Source of the DNA: Acephala macrosclerotiorum | Taxonomy: Eukaryota > Ascomycota > Leotiomycetes > Helotiales > Mollisiaceae | Direction: 5' to 3' | DNA length: 15,685 nt | Assembly (NCBI GenBank): GCA_014904845.1 | Contig: MU119851.1 | Location: forward strand, 1 to 15,685 | In this document: positions 1-10,000 of the stretch, one piece after another | Layout: every line of letters begins with the position of its first letter | Position numbering within the stretch: the first letter of the stretch is position 1 | The notes under the pieces: generated by a model | Databases searched by the model: none | The model's input: only the letters and a program-made list of their open reading frames with translations | Told to the model about the DNA's origin: nothing | Position numbers and translations under genes: made by a program

Positions 1-338
1 ATTTAATTTATTAATTATATATTAAATATTAAAATATTTATAATTAAATTTTAAAATCAATTTTTTTAAATCTTTATTAATTAATATATATATAATTATT
101 TTTATAATAATATATTTATATTTAAATAAACTAATTAATTATTTGTTATAATAATTAAATTTTTTAATATAATTAATATAATATATAAAAACGTATTATT
201 TAAAAAAATTATAATTATTAATATTTTTAAATTTATTATTTATTTTTAATTTTTTTCGTTTTTAAACATTTTAAAAAATATTTTAAAAATATATAAAAAT
301 TTAAAAATTATAATAATATATTTTAAAATTTTATTATT

Positions 339-352
339 ATATATATATATAT
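339..352. repeat. AT dinucleotide microsatellite, about 7 units
   Basis: An uninterrupted alternating A/T tract following ATT trinucleotide units. It is short and expected by chance or slippage in this composition. It is self-complementary and could extrude or unwind easily, but nothing indicates a function. Confidence 0.7.
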
Positions 353-362
353 TTATTAATAA

Positions 363-385
363 CGATAATTTATCGAGAATTCGCG
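363..385. other. Compact CpG cluster with 6-bp inverted repeat
   Basis: Nine of 23 bases are G or C, against about 4% around it. It begins with the inverted repeat CGATAA-T-TTATCG (363-375) and continues into GAATTC (377-382) and CGCG (382-385). The arms are perfect but only six bases long. It may be a surviving fragment of a higher-GC ancestor or a set of protected CpG sites. No coding or RNA identity is visible. Confidence 0.6.
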
Positions 386-599
386 TAAATAATATTATAT
401 GAAATTTTATTTTTTTTAAAAAAAATATAATTATTAATACGATTTAATATAAAATTTTAAATTAATATTTCAAAAAATTTATTAAAAATTTTTATTAAAA
501 ATATTATTTTATTATAATTTTATATTTTATTTTAAATTTTTTTTATTAAAATATTTAATTTTTTATATAATATTTATAAACTATTTATTATAATAATAT

Positions 600-2100
600 T
601 ATAAATATTAATTAAATTGTAATTTTATATAAAATTAAATATTTTATTTATTTAATTTTTTTTTTAATTTTTTTATATTTTTATTATTTTAATTTTTAAT
701 ATATTATTTTTTTTCATTTTAAAAATTTTATTACTCGATTAATAAAATGTAATATATTAAATTATATATTTTATTTAATATATTTATTATAATAATTTGT
801 TTTTTTATAATTAATAATATAATTAATTATAATAAATTAATATTTATATATATTTTTATTAATATATTTTATTTAAATCGAGTTTTTTTTGTTTTTTTTT
901 ATTCAATTTATTTAAAAATTAATAAAACGCGTATTTTAAATTTTAATTAAAAATTTATATTATTTATTATTTTTTCGATTATTTTATATTAAATTTTATA
1001 TTTTTTTTAAAAATTAATTTTATTTTTTACGTTTTTTATATATTTTTTATAATTTATAAATTATTAATAATTATATAAATTGATTATATTTTAATATTTT
1101 TTTAATATTCGTTTAAATATATTTTATTAAAATTAAAAATAATTTTAATAACGATTTTATTCAAATTTATTTCTTTAATATTTTTTATTAATACTTTATT
1201 ATATATATTTTATTATATATTTTATATTATTTTAAAATATAATTTAAATTTTTTTTAAAAATTGAATTTATTATTAAATATCGAATAATATTAAATAAAT
1301 CGTAATAATATAATATAAATAATATTTTTATTTTTAATTTCAATTTAATATATAATTATTTTTTTCGATTATTTATAATATAATATTTCGTTTTAAATTA
1401 TATTGATTAAAAAATATAATTTTTTAATCGAGTTTTAATTTTTAAATTTATTTAATTTTTTTTTGAAATACGATTTATAATTAAATTTATTTATTTATTT
1501 TTTTTAATTTGAAATCGTTTTTATTTATAAAAAAAAAATTATTTTTATTTATTAAAATAAATGTTTTTAATTGTTTTTTTTAATTATAATTATTTTTTAA
1601 TTATAAATTTTAAAATAATATATAATTTTAAATATAATTTTTAATATATATAATTTTAATAAATTTTTTTTTTGAGATTTATAATAAATAATAAATAAAA
1701 AACTACATTAAATATTATAATAATTTTTTTTATTAAAATTATTAAAAATTAATTTATTTATATTAATTTGTTTTTTAATTTTTTTATTAATATTATTAAA
1801 CGTTTTTACAAATTTTAAAATTCGTTTTAATATTTTTATTAATATATACGTTTTTATAATAAAAATTCTTTTTTTATTTATAAAATTTTTTTAATAAAAA
1901 ACTTTTTTTTAAATTTATTAAAAATAAATATATTATTATTTATTATTGTATTTTTTAATTTTTTATTATTTAAATAATATAATATATATTTATTTAAAAT
2001 ATTAAATTTATATAAAATATTTTTATTACAATTATTATTATATAAAACTTTCGACGGTTTTTTTTATAAAATTCGAACGTAATATTATTATATTTCAAAT
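600..2100. other. T-rich non-coding segment (+ strand)
   Basis: No gene seen. T clearly exceeds A on the + strand: the 60 bases at 661 hold 45 T and 14 A, those at 841 only 15 A, those at 1801 only 19 A. T-runs of 6 to 9 bases are common, separated by single A's or TAA. CpG is scattered singly. If the sequence is a product of C-to-T and G-to-A changes, a T excess means the ancestral + strand was pyrimidine-rich. A transcript or element of fixed orientation could give this, but none can be identified. Confidence 0.55.
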
Positions 2101-3134
2101 TAAAAACAATTTATAAAATTTTTAAAATATTATAAATCGAAATTATAAATAATTCGTTATATAATATAAAATTAATTATATTTTTCAAACGTTAAATATT
2201 TTTCAATGTATTAAATTATTTAATTTTTTAATATTTTATAAAATATTTTAAAAAAAATATATTAAAAACGATTTTATTTTTATAATTATATTAAAAATTA
2301 ATTTATTAATTAAAAAAATAAATATTTAAATAAATTTTAAAAATATAAAATAAGTATTTTTAAAGTAAATTTATAATTAAAATTATTTTTAATTTAAATT
2401 TAAAAACGAATTATAAAATATATAAATAAAATATTTTTATTATTATAATTTATAATTATTTTAATAATATACTCGTTTTAATTTTTGATTTAATAATTTC
2501 AAATTAATTTTTATTTATTATTATAATATTCGTTTTTTTATAAGTTTTAATATAAAATAATATTTATTTTTATTATTTTAAATCGTTTATATTAAATTTT
2601 TTATAATTCGTTTACATTTTTTTTTTTTAATTTTAATTTTTTTTTTAAATAATATATTTTATTCGTTTTTTTTAAAATCGTTTATAATTTTTCAAAGTTT
2701 AAATATAATTTACAAATATTTTTATTATATATAATTTGAAATATATTTTTAATAATTATAAATATTTTAATTATAAAAAAACGATATTATAAAATAAAAC
2801 GATATAATTCGATTATATTAATATTATAAATATTATATAACGATTAATATTTTTTTTATCGTTTTTTATTTTTTTATAATCGATTTTATAAAAGTTTTTA
2901 TAATATTAATCGTAAAATTTAATTTTAATTTAATTGTTTTTATAAATTTTTGTTTTTAATTAATAGTTTTTTATTATATAATCGTAATAATATTTTAAAT
3001 ATTATTAAAATTTAAAATTAATTATTATTATTTTTTAATTTAAATATATATATATTTTTTTTAAAACGTTATAAATTAAAAATTTAATATTTTAAATATA
3101 ATAATTATTTAATAATCGATATATTATTTTTATA

Positions 3135-3150
3135 ATATAATTAATTATAT
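3135..3150. repeat. 16-bp perfect A/T palindrome
   Basis: A 16-base self-complementary stretch, ATATAATTAATTATAT, just upstream of the 3157-3221 CpG cluster. In two-letter DNA such palindromes are common by chance, so the only notable point is its closeness to the CpG cluster. Confidence 0.5.
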
Positions 3151-3156
3151 TAAAAT

Positions 3157-3221
3157 CGATATTACGATTATATAATTAATACGTCGTTTTTCGTCGAAAA
3201 AATTTTATTATACGTAATTCG
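3157..3221. other. CpG cluster with short hairpin
   Basis: Eight CpG dinucleotides lie within 65 bases, about 25% G+C, several times the local level. CGTCG occurs twice (3182-3186 and 3192-3196). Between and beside these, TTTTTCG-T-CGAAAAA (3187-3201) forms a perfect 7-bp inverted repeat with a one-base centre. No homology is recognised. It could be a less decayed island, or a group of CpG sites kept by protection or selection. Confidence 0.6.
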
Positions 3222-4199
3222 ATATTAATATGTTTATAATTTATTATTTAATACTTTTTTAATATACGTTTTTAATTCGATTTAAATTTTAAAACTTTAT
3301 ATTTTATTATTATTTTATTAATACGCGAAATTACTTTTTTTAAAATTATTAAATTATATTTAATAAATATTTAAATTATTAATAAATAAAATTAAAAAAA
3401 TTAAAAATAAATCGAATATTATAATTAAATTTTAATTAATTCTTTTTTATATTTTATATAAAAAGAAATTATATTTAAAATTATAATTAATACGTAATTC
3501 AAAGTAAATATTTTTTTATAAAATAAAATATTTATTTATTATAAAAATAATTATAACGATAAAAACAATTTAAATTTTTATTTATTATTATACGATAATA
3601 TAAATAAAATAAATATATAATTTATATATAATAAATTTTTAATTATAATTAATTATTTATATTATAATTAATATATATTATCGTTTTATATTTGATTTAT
3701 TTTTAAAAATTTATTATTTTTAAATTTTTTAATTTGTAATAATTTTATAATTATAATTATATATTAATTTATTAATTGTTTTATAATAAAATTATAAAAT
3801 AATTTTTAAATTTATTATTTTAATTTTTTATTATAAATTTTAAATCGTTAATTTTATTTATTTATTTTATTTTTAATAATATTATTATAAACTTTATAAT
3901 TATACAATTAATAATTACGATTTTTTTTATTAAATTTTATAATTTAATTTTCATTTTTTTATAATATTGAATTTAAATATAATTTTTTTCAATTTTTTAT
4001 ATTCGAGTTTAAAATTGAAATTAATAAACGAAATTATTATAATTAATAAATTTTTCAATTTATTATTTATTTTAATAATTTATAAATTTATAATTATTTA
4101 TTTAATATTTTTAAAAAAAAATTATATTTAATATATTTTTATTACTTTGAAATTTATATTTTATAATATTTTAAATATATTATATAATTTCTTTACGTA

Positions 4200-5130
4200 T
4201 AATAATAAAAAAATAATTAAATTTATTTTTTATTTATAAAATTTAATTTTATAAAAATTTAAATAATAATATAATCGATATATTTATAAAAATAAAAAAT
4301 TTGTTTTTCGTATTAAATTTATTTTTCGATTAAAAACGTTTATTATAAAAAAAATTAAAATTAAAATTTATAAAATAAAAAAATCGTTTATAAATAAATC
4401 GAATAAACTTTTAAAAATATTAATATTTTTTAAAATAAAAACACAATAATTATTAAATTAAATTTTTTTTTAAAATTTTTTAATAATATATTTAATAATT
4501 TTCAAAGTAGTTTTAATAAAAATTTTATCGATTATATATATTTAATAAATAATAATAATAATTATAATATCGTTTTTATAAAATTAATTATTAATATTAA
4601 TATATTTTTAAAAAATAATAAAATAAAATATATTATTATTTTTTTAATAAATATTTTAAATTAATAAAATTATATAAAATTACAAATAATATAAATACGA
4701 AAATATATATATATTTTAATCGAAAAATTTAAAATTAAATTTATTAGTTTTTTAATAATAATTTTAAAATAATTAAATTAAAATATTATATATTTATTTT
4801 CGATTTTAAACGCGAATTTTTATTAATATAAATATACGATATTTAAATAAATTTATATTTTATTTATAAGTTTTAAATATATATTTTTTTAATTTATATT
4901 ATAAATATTAATAAAATAATAATATTTATTTATATTATATTTTTTTTAATACGTTTTTAATTTTATATAAAAAAATATTAAATAATATATTTATAATTAT
5001 ATTTTTAATTTAATTATTATTTATTTTTTTAATAAAATAATAAAAATACAAATTTAATTATTTATATTATAAATAAAATTTTATTTATTTTATTAAATAA
5101 AAATTTAATATAATAATTATTTTAATTTTA
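4200..5130. other. Non-coding segment, A-rich then T-rich
   Basis: No gene seen. From about 4200 to 4760 the + strand is A-rich, with many short AAAATAAAA-like runs and an ATA trinucleotide stretch near 4545-4560. From about 4860 to 5060 T predominates. CpG is scattered, with CGCG at about 4811. The shift back to strong A-richness comes at the poly-A tract at 5132. Confidence 0.45.
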
Positions 5131-5131
5131 T

Positions 5132-5160
5132 AAAAAAAAAAAAAAAACGAAAAAAAAAAA
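5132..5160. repeat. Long A-tract interrupted by one CG
   Basis: Sixteen A's, one CG, then eleven A's. It is among the longest homopurine tracts in the window and sits where the + strand turns A-rich for about 2 kb. It resembles a retroelement poly-A tail (element on the + strand upstream), but no target-site duplication or element body can be recognised and slippage is an adequate explanation. Confidence 0.6.
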
Positions 5161-6207
5161 TTAATATATTATTTATTCGATTTATATATTAATAATTAAT
5201 AATAATTAAATATTAATTTTTTTTATATTTTAATTATTCGTTTTTTCGTTTTTTAATTTTTAAATACAATTAAAAAATAATATTTTTAATTTTATAAATT
5301 TTTATTAAAATAAAAAATTTAATTTTTAAAACGAAAAATCGATAAAATTTATATTTATTAAAAACAATTTCAAAAATAAAATAATTCGAATAAATAATAA
5401 ATATATATTTAATTAATAAATAAAAATAAATTTCATTTTAAAATAATTAATATTTTATTAAAAATATCGACGATTTTTAAACAAATTAAAAAAAAATAAT
5501 TTAAATATTTTTTAGTTTTTATATTTATAAACGAGATTTTATTAATTAATAATTTTTTTAATATTATTAAATATATTAAAATTATAAATAATAATAAATA
5601 ACGTTTAAAAATTTTTAAATAAAATAAAATTTAAAAAATAATCGATTATTAAAATAAAAAAACGAAAATATTATTAAAAATATTTTTAACGATTTTACGT
5701 TTTTAATCGAAAAATTAATAATTAAATAAATAATTAATAATAGTTTTTTTAATTAATTTTTCGTTAAAATTTTATTTATTATATTCGAAAATTTTAAATA
5801 TTTATATTCGATTAATTAAAATAAAAAATTTAAACGAAAAAAAATAAATATAAAAAATATTAAAATAAATTTTTTTTTAAAAAAAATAAAATTTAATAAT
5901 TATTATTATATATATTATATTATTAATTTTTTTGTTTTTATAAAATTTATTAACGAAAAAAATAAAATAAAAATTTTATTTAAAAAATTATTATATTAAT
6001 AAAATAAATAAAATAATTAAAAAATATAAAAAATAAATATTTAAAATTATATTTAATTTTTATTAATCGTTCGTTTTAAAAACTAATATTAATTTTTATT
6101 AAATTACGCGTTATTTATATAATATAAATTATTTTAATTATAAATAAAAAATATTAAATTTAATTAATTTTTTTATATATTTTTTTAAAATTTAATATTT
6201 AAATTTA

Positions 6208-6335
6208 CAAAATTATATATTGAAACTTTTTAAATATTTTTTTATAATATAAACATTTTACGAAATTATATATCGAAATTTTTTAAATATTTTTTTATAA
6301 TATAAATATTTTACGAAATTATAATACGATTTTTT
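6208..6335. repeat. 53-bp tandem repeat, two good copies and a decayed third
   Basis: Copy 1 is 6208-6260 and copy 2 is 6261-6313, aligned without gaps. They differ at only 4 of 53 positions: A/G at 6209/6262, T/C at 6221/6274, C/T at 6226/6279 and C/T at 6254/6307. All four are transitions, two of them turning a CpG into CpA or TpG. A third partial copy starts at 6314 with the same CGAAATTATA opening but then shows small indels and fades near 6335. The spacing and near-identity show a fairly recent tandem duplication followed only by C/T-type change. No function is apparent. Confidence 0.9.
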
Positions 6336-6342
6336 AAATTTG

Positions 6343-6354
6343 TTTTCGAGAAAA
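6343..6354. repeat. Short inverted repeat around CGAG
   Basis: TTTTC-GA-GAAAA, five-base arms with a two-base centre, lies just after the decayed third copy of the 53-bp repeat. Too short to claim a structure. Confidence 0.4.
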
Positions 6355-6661
6355 AAAATTTATTAATTAATAAATAATATTTTTTAATATTATTTAAAAT
6401 TTTCAATTTATTATTTTTATTAATATTAAACGAAAAAAAAAAATTAAAATATTAAAAATATGATCGAATTAAACGTACGATTAAAATATTTATTAATAAT
6501 ATTAAAATTTAATCGATTAATTATAATAAAATAATATTTGAATAAATCGATTTAAATTTTTTTATTTTATTATTTAAACGATTATTTATTTAAATATATA
6601 AAATAAAAAAATTTAAAAATATTTCAAAAATATTTTATTTTATTAAATATTTTTTTATATA

Positions 6662-6693
6662 CGTTATTCGAGTAATTTATCGAATATCGAACG
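6662..6693. other. CpG cluster with 7-bp inverted repeat
   Basis: Five CpG dinucleotides and one extra G occur within 32 bases. TATTCGA (6665-6671) and TCGAATA (6680-6686) are perfect complements around an 8-base loop. The motif TCGAATATCG (6680-6689) recurs exactly at 8318 and 8848. A 16-base A-tract follows at 6709. It may be a relic of a dispersed repeat, or a protected site; no gene identity can be seen. Confidence 0.6.
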
Positions 6694-6708
6694 ATAATAT
6701 TAATTAAT

Positions 6709-6724
6709 AAAAAAAAAAAAAAAA
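6709..6724. repeat. 16-base A-tract
   Basis: An uninterrupted run of sixteen A's just downstream of the CpG cluster at 6662-6693. This is equal in length to the first part of the 5132 tract. Slippage in a purine-rich strand explains it; a retroelement tail is possible but unsupported. Confidence 0.6.
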
Positions 6725-7150
6725 TTCAAAAAATAAAAACTCGTAAAAAAATCGTTTATTAATATAAATTTTAAAAACGATTAAAATATAAAAAATTTTT
6801 CAATAAAATTAAAATAACGATTTTAATAAGATTTTTTAAATATTTTTAAAATTGAAAAAAAATTCTTTTATTAATAATATAAATTTTTTTATTATTAAAA
6901 TAATATTAAATTTTTTATACGATTATTATTTATAAAATAAAAAAAAATAATAACGTTAAATTATACGTTAAAAATAAAAATAAAATTTATAAAAAAATTA
7001 TATTATATAAAATTAACGATAATAAAATCTCGTTTATAAATTTAATTCGAATTAAAATATTTTTAATAATTAAAACAACGTTCGAAATTAAAAAATAATT
7101 TTTAAAAATATAATATATATAATTAAAAAATTAATATAAATAAATTAAAA

Positions 7151-7192
7151 TTCTCGAGTTTATTTTTCTTTTAAAAATTTTTTTCGAATTCG
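7151..7192. other. CpG cluster with two palindromic six- to eight-base sites
   Basis: CTCGAG (7153-7158) and CGAATTCG (7185-7192) are both perfect palindromes containing CpG, 26 bases apart, with a T-rich stretch between. The extra C in TTCTTTT near 7169 is not in CpG. It marks the end of the long A-rich segment. No recognised function. Confidence 0.45.
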
Positions 7193-7215
7193 TTAATTTT
7201 ATTATATTTTATAGT

Positions 7216-7229
7216 TTAACAATTGTTAA
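7216..7229. repeat. 14-bp perfect palindrome with non-CpG G and C
   Basis: TTAACAATTGTTAA is fully self-complementary. It is unusual here because its single C and G are in CpA and TpG rather than CpG, and are placed symmetrically. Operator-like palindromes look like this, but with no gene nearby a chance match remains likely. Confidence 0.5.
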
Positions 7230-7493
7230 TAAATAATAAAATTAATAATAATAATATTAAATTTAATTAAAATATTTAAATATAATAATTTGATTAATTT
7301 ATTAAAAAATATTATAATATATAACGAATATTAAAATTTTAATTATATAATATTTATAATTTTTATTTATTAATTAATTTAAATTATATAAAATTTAATT
7401 AAATATTTTTAAATTTGAAATTTTAAATAATTTTATTAATTCGTTATTATATAAATCTATAGAATATAATCGTATTTAATAAAAATCGTAATA

Positions 7494-8122
7494 ATAAAAT
7501 TTTTTAAATATGTTTTTATTTTAAATATTAAAATACTAAAAATTTATTTTACGATTATATAATTTTCGAAAAAATTTTTAAAAATTTTTTTTTTAAAATT
7601 ATATATTAAATAAAATAATTTAAATTAATTAAATCGATTATAATAATTAAATATAAAAATTAAAATTTTAAAAAAAAAATTTTTAATATAAAATTTTATT
7701 AAAAATACGTTTATATTTTAAACGTTAAAATAATAATATAAAAAGATTTATTTTTATATAATTTTAAAAAAAATTTTTAAATTTTTTTTTTTTTGAAATT
7801 ATATATTATATAAAATAATTTAAATTTATTAAATTAATTGTAATAATTTAATATAAAAAACAAAAAATTTAAAAAAAGTTTTTTTAATATAAAATTTTAT
7901 AAAAAAACGTTTTTATTTAAAATATTTAAATATTAAAATAATTTTACGATTATATAATTTTTAAAAAAAAATTTTATATTTTTTTTTTAAAATTATATAT
8001 TAAAAAAAAATTTAAATTAATTAAATTAATTATAATAATTCGATATAAAAAATAAAAATCTCAAAAAAAAAAAATTTAATATAAATTAAAACTTTATTAA
8101 AAATACGTTTTTATTTTAAATA
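7494..8122. repeat. Tandem array of about 200-bp units, roughly three copies
   Basis: Two independent landmarks give the period. The AAATTATATATTA segment recurs at 7595, 7795 (with GAAATT) and 7989, spacings of 200 and 194. The ATACGTTTTTAT segment recurs with its CG or TG at 7511, 7708, 7908 and 8106, spacings of 197, 200 and 198. Each unit carries poly-T and poly-A stretches, an ACGATTATATAATTT box (7551, 7946; altered in the middle copy), and a TTAAATTAATTATAATAATT-like core. Copies differ by small indels in the homopolymers and by base changes such as CG at 7635-7636 against TA at 7835-7836. It is non-coding, and satellite-like or a tandemly duplicated short element. Confidence 0.85.
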
Positions 8123-8223
8123 TTAATAAATTTATTAATTTATTAATTTTATTATTTAATAAAATTTAAAATTATTATTTTATTTTTAAATAATTATAAA
8201 ACGTTTAAATTAAAAATTATTAA

Positions 8224-8286
8224 TTTAAAATTTGAAATAAAAATAAATTATTAAAATTGAAAATTTTAAAATTTGAAATAAAAATA
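8224..8286. repeat. 22-bp direct repeat at 41-bp spacing
   Basis: A 22-base stretch around AAAATTTGAAATAAAAATA occurs at 8224-8245 and, 41 bases on, at about 8265-8286, each with the same non-CpG G (8234 and 8275). A related TTAAAATTGAAAA lies between them. This is a small local duplication next to the end of the 200-bp array. Confidence 0.7.
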
Positions 8287-8315
8287 TTTTTATAAAATTT
8301 ATAAAGTAAAATATA

Positions 8316-8392
8316 CGTCGAATATCGAAAGAAAAAACTCGTTTATTAATTAATTCGTTTAAAAGTCGATTACGAATAAATTTTTTTTTTCG
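8316..8392. other. Richest long CpG cluster in the window
   Basis: About 19 of 77 bases are G or C, near 25%, against about 5% around it. It contains seven or more CpG, an ACGTCGAATATCGAAAG start that shares TCGAATATCG with 6680 and 8848, an ACTCGTTTATTAAT segment, and AAGTCGATTACGAAT. The A-rich side ends here and a T-tract (8381-8390, CG, then 8401-8413) follows. No reading frame or RNA fold is supported. It is the best place to look for an ancestral sequence identity. Confidence 0.6.
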
Positions 8393-8413
8393 AAATAAAA
8401 TTTTTTTTTTTTT
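8381..8413. repeat. Paired T-tracts flanking CGAAATAAAA
   Basis: Ten T's, then CGAAATAAAA, then thirteen T's. The tracts mark an abrupt switch from A-rich to T-rich on the + strand. On the - strand they read as A-tracts. Slippage products are the simplest reading. Confidence 0.55.
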
Positions 8414-9035
8414 AATAATTTTAATAAAATTATCGCGTTTTTTAATAAAATTAATAAAATTGTTTAATTTTTTAATTAATATAAAAAAATTTTTAATATA
8501 AAATTTTTTTTTTTAATAATATATTTAAATATTTTTTTTTTTATATATTTATATTTTATATTTAATATATATTATTTTTAATTTATATATTATTTTTAAA
8601 TTAAATATTAATTATTATAAATAATAATTAAAATATAAATAAAAAATTAATAAAAAAAATATTATTTAAATTAATTATAAAATGAATTATAATTAAAAAT
8701 CGATAATATTAAAAAAAATTTATATTAATTTTTTTAATAAAACTTTTTTTATTAAATCAAAAATTATTAAATATATTATTTTAATTAATTTAATAATCGT
8801 TTAAAAATTGATTTAAATAAAAACGATTTTTATTATTTTTTTAAAAATCGAATATCGTTATTTTATAATAATTTAAAATTGAATTAAATTTTATTAATAA
8901 AATAAAAAAATTGAAAAAAATAAAATTTTTTTAATAAAATTTAAAATTAATTTATTAAAATAATTATTTAAAAATATTAATTTTTAAAAATAAATTATAA
9001 ATTTAAAATTTTATTTTAATTTAAAAATTTGTTTA
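8414..9035. other. Non-coding segment, T-rich then A-rich
   Basis: No gene seen. The first 200 bases are T-rich, with a CGCG at about 8434, and the following 8600-8960 is A-rich. A third copy of TCGAATATCG is at 8848-8857. G+C is mostly single CpG. Confidence 0.45.
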
Positions 9036-9065
9036 ATTTTAAATATTTATTAAATTTTAAAAATC

Positions 9066-9266
9066 GTTTTAATTTTTAAATATATTTTTAAAAAATTTTA
9101 ATATTAAAATATAATATTAATTTTAAATTTATTTTTATTTTTAAATACGTTTTTATATTTAAATATATTTTAAAAATATTTTAATATTAATATATAATAT
9201 TAATATAAAATTTATTTTTATTTTTAAATACGTTTTTATATTTAAATATATTTTAAAAATATTTTA
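9066..9266. repeat. 83-bp tandem repeat, about 2.4 copies
   Basis: The CG of an ATACGTTTTTATATTTAAAT-like box recurs at 9065, 9148 and 9231, exactly 83 bases apart each time. The last two copies are identical over 59 bases (9125-9183 against 9208-9266), including the CpG. The first copy (9066-9148) differs from the second at about seven positions, all A/T transversions. The array lies in a T-rich block. Exact spacing with no indels suggests young tandem duplication after the DNA was already AT-saturated. No function is apparent. Confidence 0.88.
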
Positions 9267-10000
9267 TTTAAAATATTAATAATATTACTTTTTAAAAATT
9301 ATATATTTTAAATTCGATATTTATTTAATAATTTTTTTTATTATAATATTTTAATATTTTTATTTTATTTTTAATTATACGAATTTTTAATAATAATTTA
9401 TTAATTTTATTATATTAAATTTAAAATATATAAATATTAATATTTATAATTTAATATTTATTAAATTTAAAATAATTTTTTTTAATTTCTTTATAAAAAA
9501 AAATTAAATAATATTAAAATATTTGTTAATTTTTTAAATTATTTATAATAAAATTTAATATTAAATTTAAAAACAATTATATAATTTAAACGAATAATTT
9601 TAATAATATTAATTATTAATAAAACGATATATATTATACTAATAAATATTTTATTAAAATTTAATATTTTTTTAAATAATATATAATTATAATTAAAAAA
9701 AATATAAAAAAATATAAATCGAAATTTAAAAAAATATTAATTTATAATTTAAAATAATAAAATAATAATAAATAACGTTTAAATTAAAAATACGTATAAA
9801 ATTTATAAAATAAAAAAATTATAAAAATTTTATAATAATATATATATTTATATTTTCGTAAAATAAATTATATTAATTATAAAAAAAAAATTTATAATAA
9901 AAATTATTAAAAAAAATTAATAATATAATATTTTAAAAAATTATTATTATTAAATAAAATATTTAATTTTCGTAAAAAATATATTAATATTAAAATATAT
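9267..10000. other. Non-coding segment, T-rich then A-rich
   Basis: No gene seen. T-rich to about 9480, then A-rich to about 10000 with many AAATAATAA runs. CpG is sparse and single. No tandem repeat was recognised. Confidence 0.45.

Larger units (their letters stand above)
1..600. other. Non-coding AT segment, roughly balanced A and T
   Basis: No gene seen. A and T are close to equal, with a slight T excess. G+C counted by hand is 23 of 600 bases, 14 of them in CpG. It contains a short AT dinucleotide tract (339-352) and a compact CpG cluster (363-385), listed separately. Nothing else stands out. Confidence 0.6.
2100..4200. other. Non-coding segment with alternating A/T skew, mostly T-rich
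   Basis: No gene seen. The 2100-2460 part leans towards A or is balanced, 2461-3000 is T-rich, 3400-3700 leans to A, and 3700-4100 is T-rich again. CpG sites are more frequent around 2045-2080 (with the only GG I noticed, at 2056), 2780-2900 and 3116-3221. The last is listed separately. No tandem repeat longer than simple A/T runs was recognised here. Confidence 0.5.
5160..7150. other. A-rich non-coding segment
   Basis: No gene seen. A exceeds T over most of this 2 kb, most strongly at 5821-6060 and 6421-7140. The second part is also among the richest in G+C: 55 of 600 bases at 6661-7260 by hand count, 44 of them in CpG. It holds the 53-bp tandem repeat (6208-6335), the CpG cluster at 6662-6693 and a 16-base A-tract (6709-6724), listed separately. 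Confidence 0.5.

Noticed and set aside
3135..3150. A/T palindromes as cruciform or regulatory sites
   Set aside because: Perfect palindromes of 12 to 16 bases made only of A and T are expected many times in 15.7 kb of this composition. Only those containing C and G were considered worth listing as findings.
5132..5160. Poly-A tail of a retroelement
   Set aside because: No element body, target-site duplication or second truncated copy could be seen; slippage in a purine-rich strand is enough.
7494..8122. CRISPR array
   Set aside because: The repeat units are about 200 bp, tandem and similar throughout, with no alternation of short constant repeats and unique spacers.
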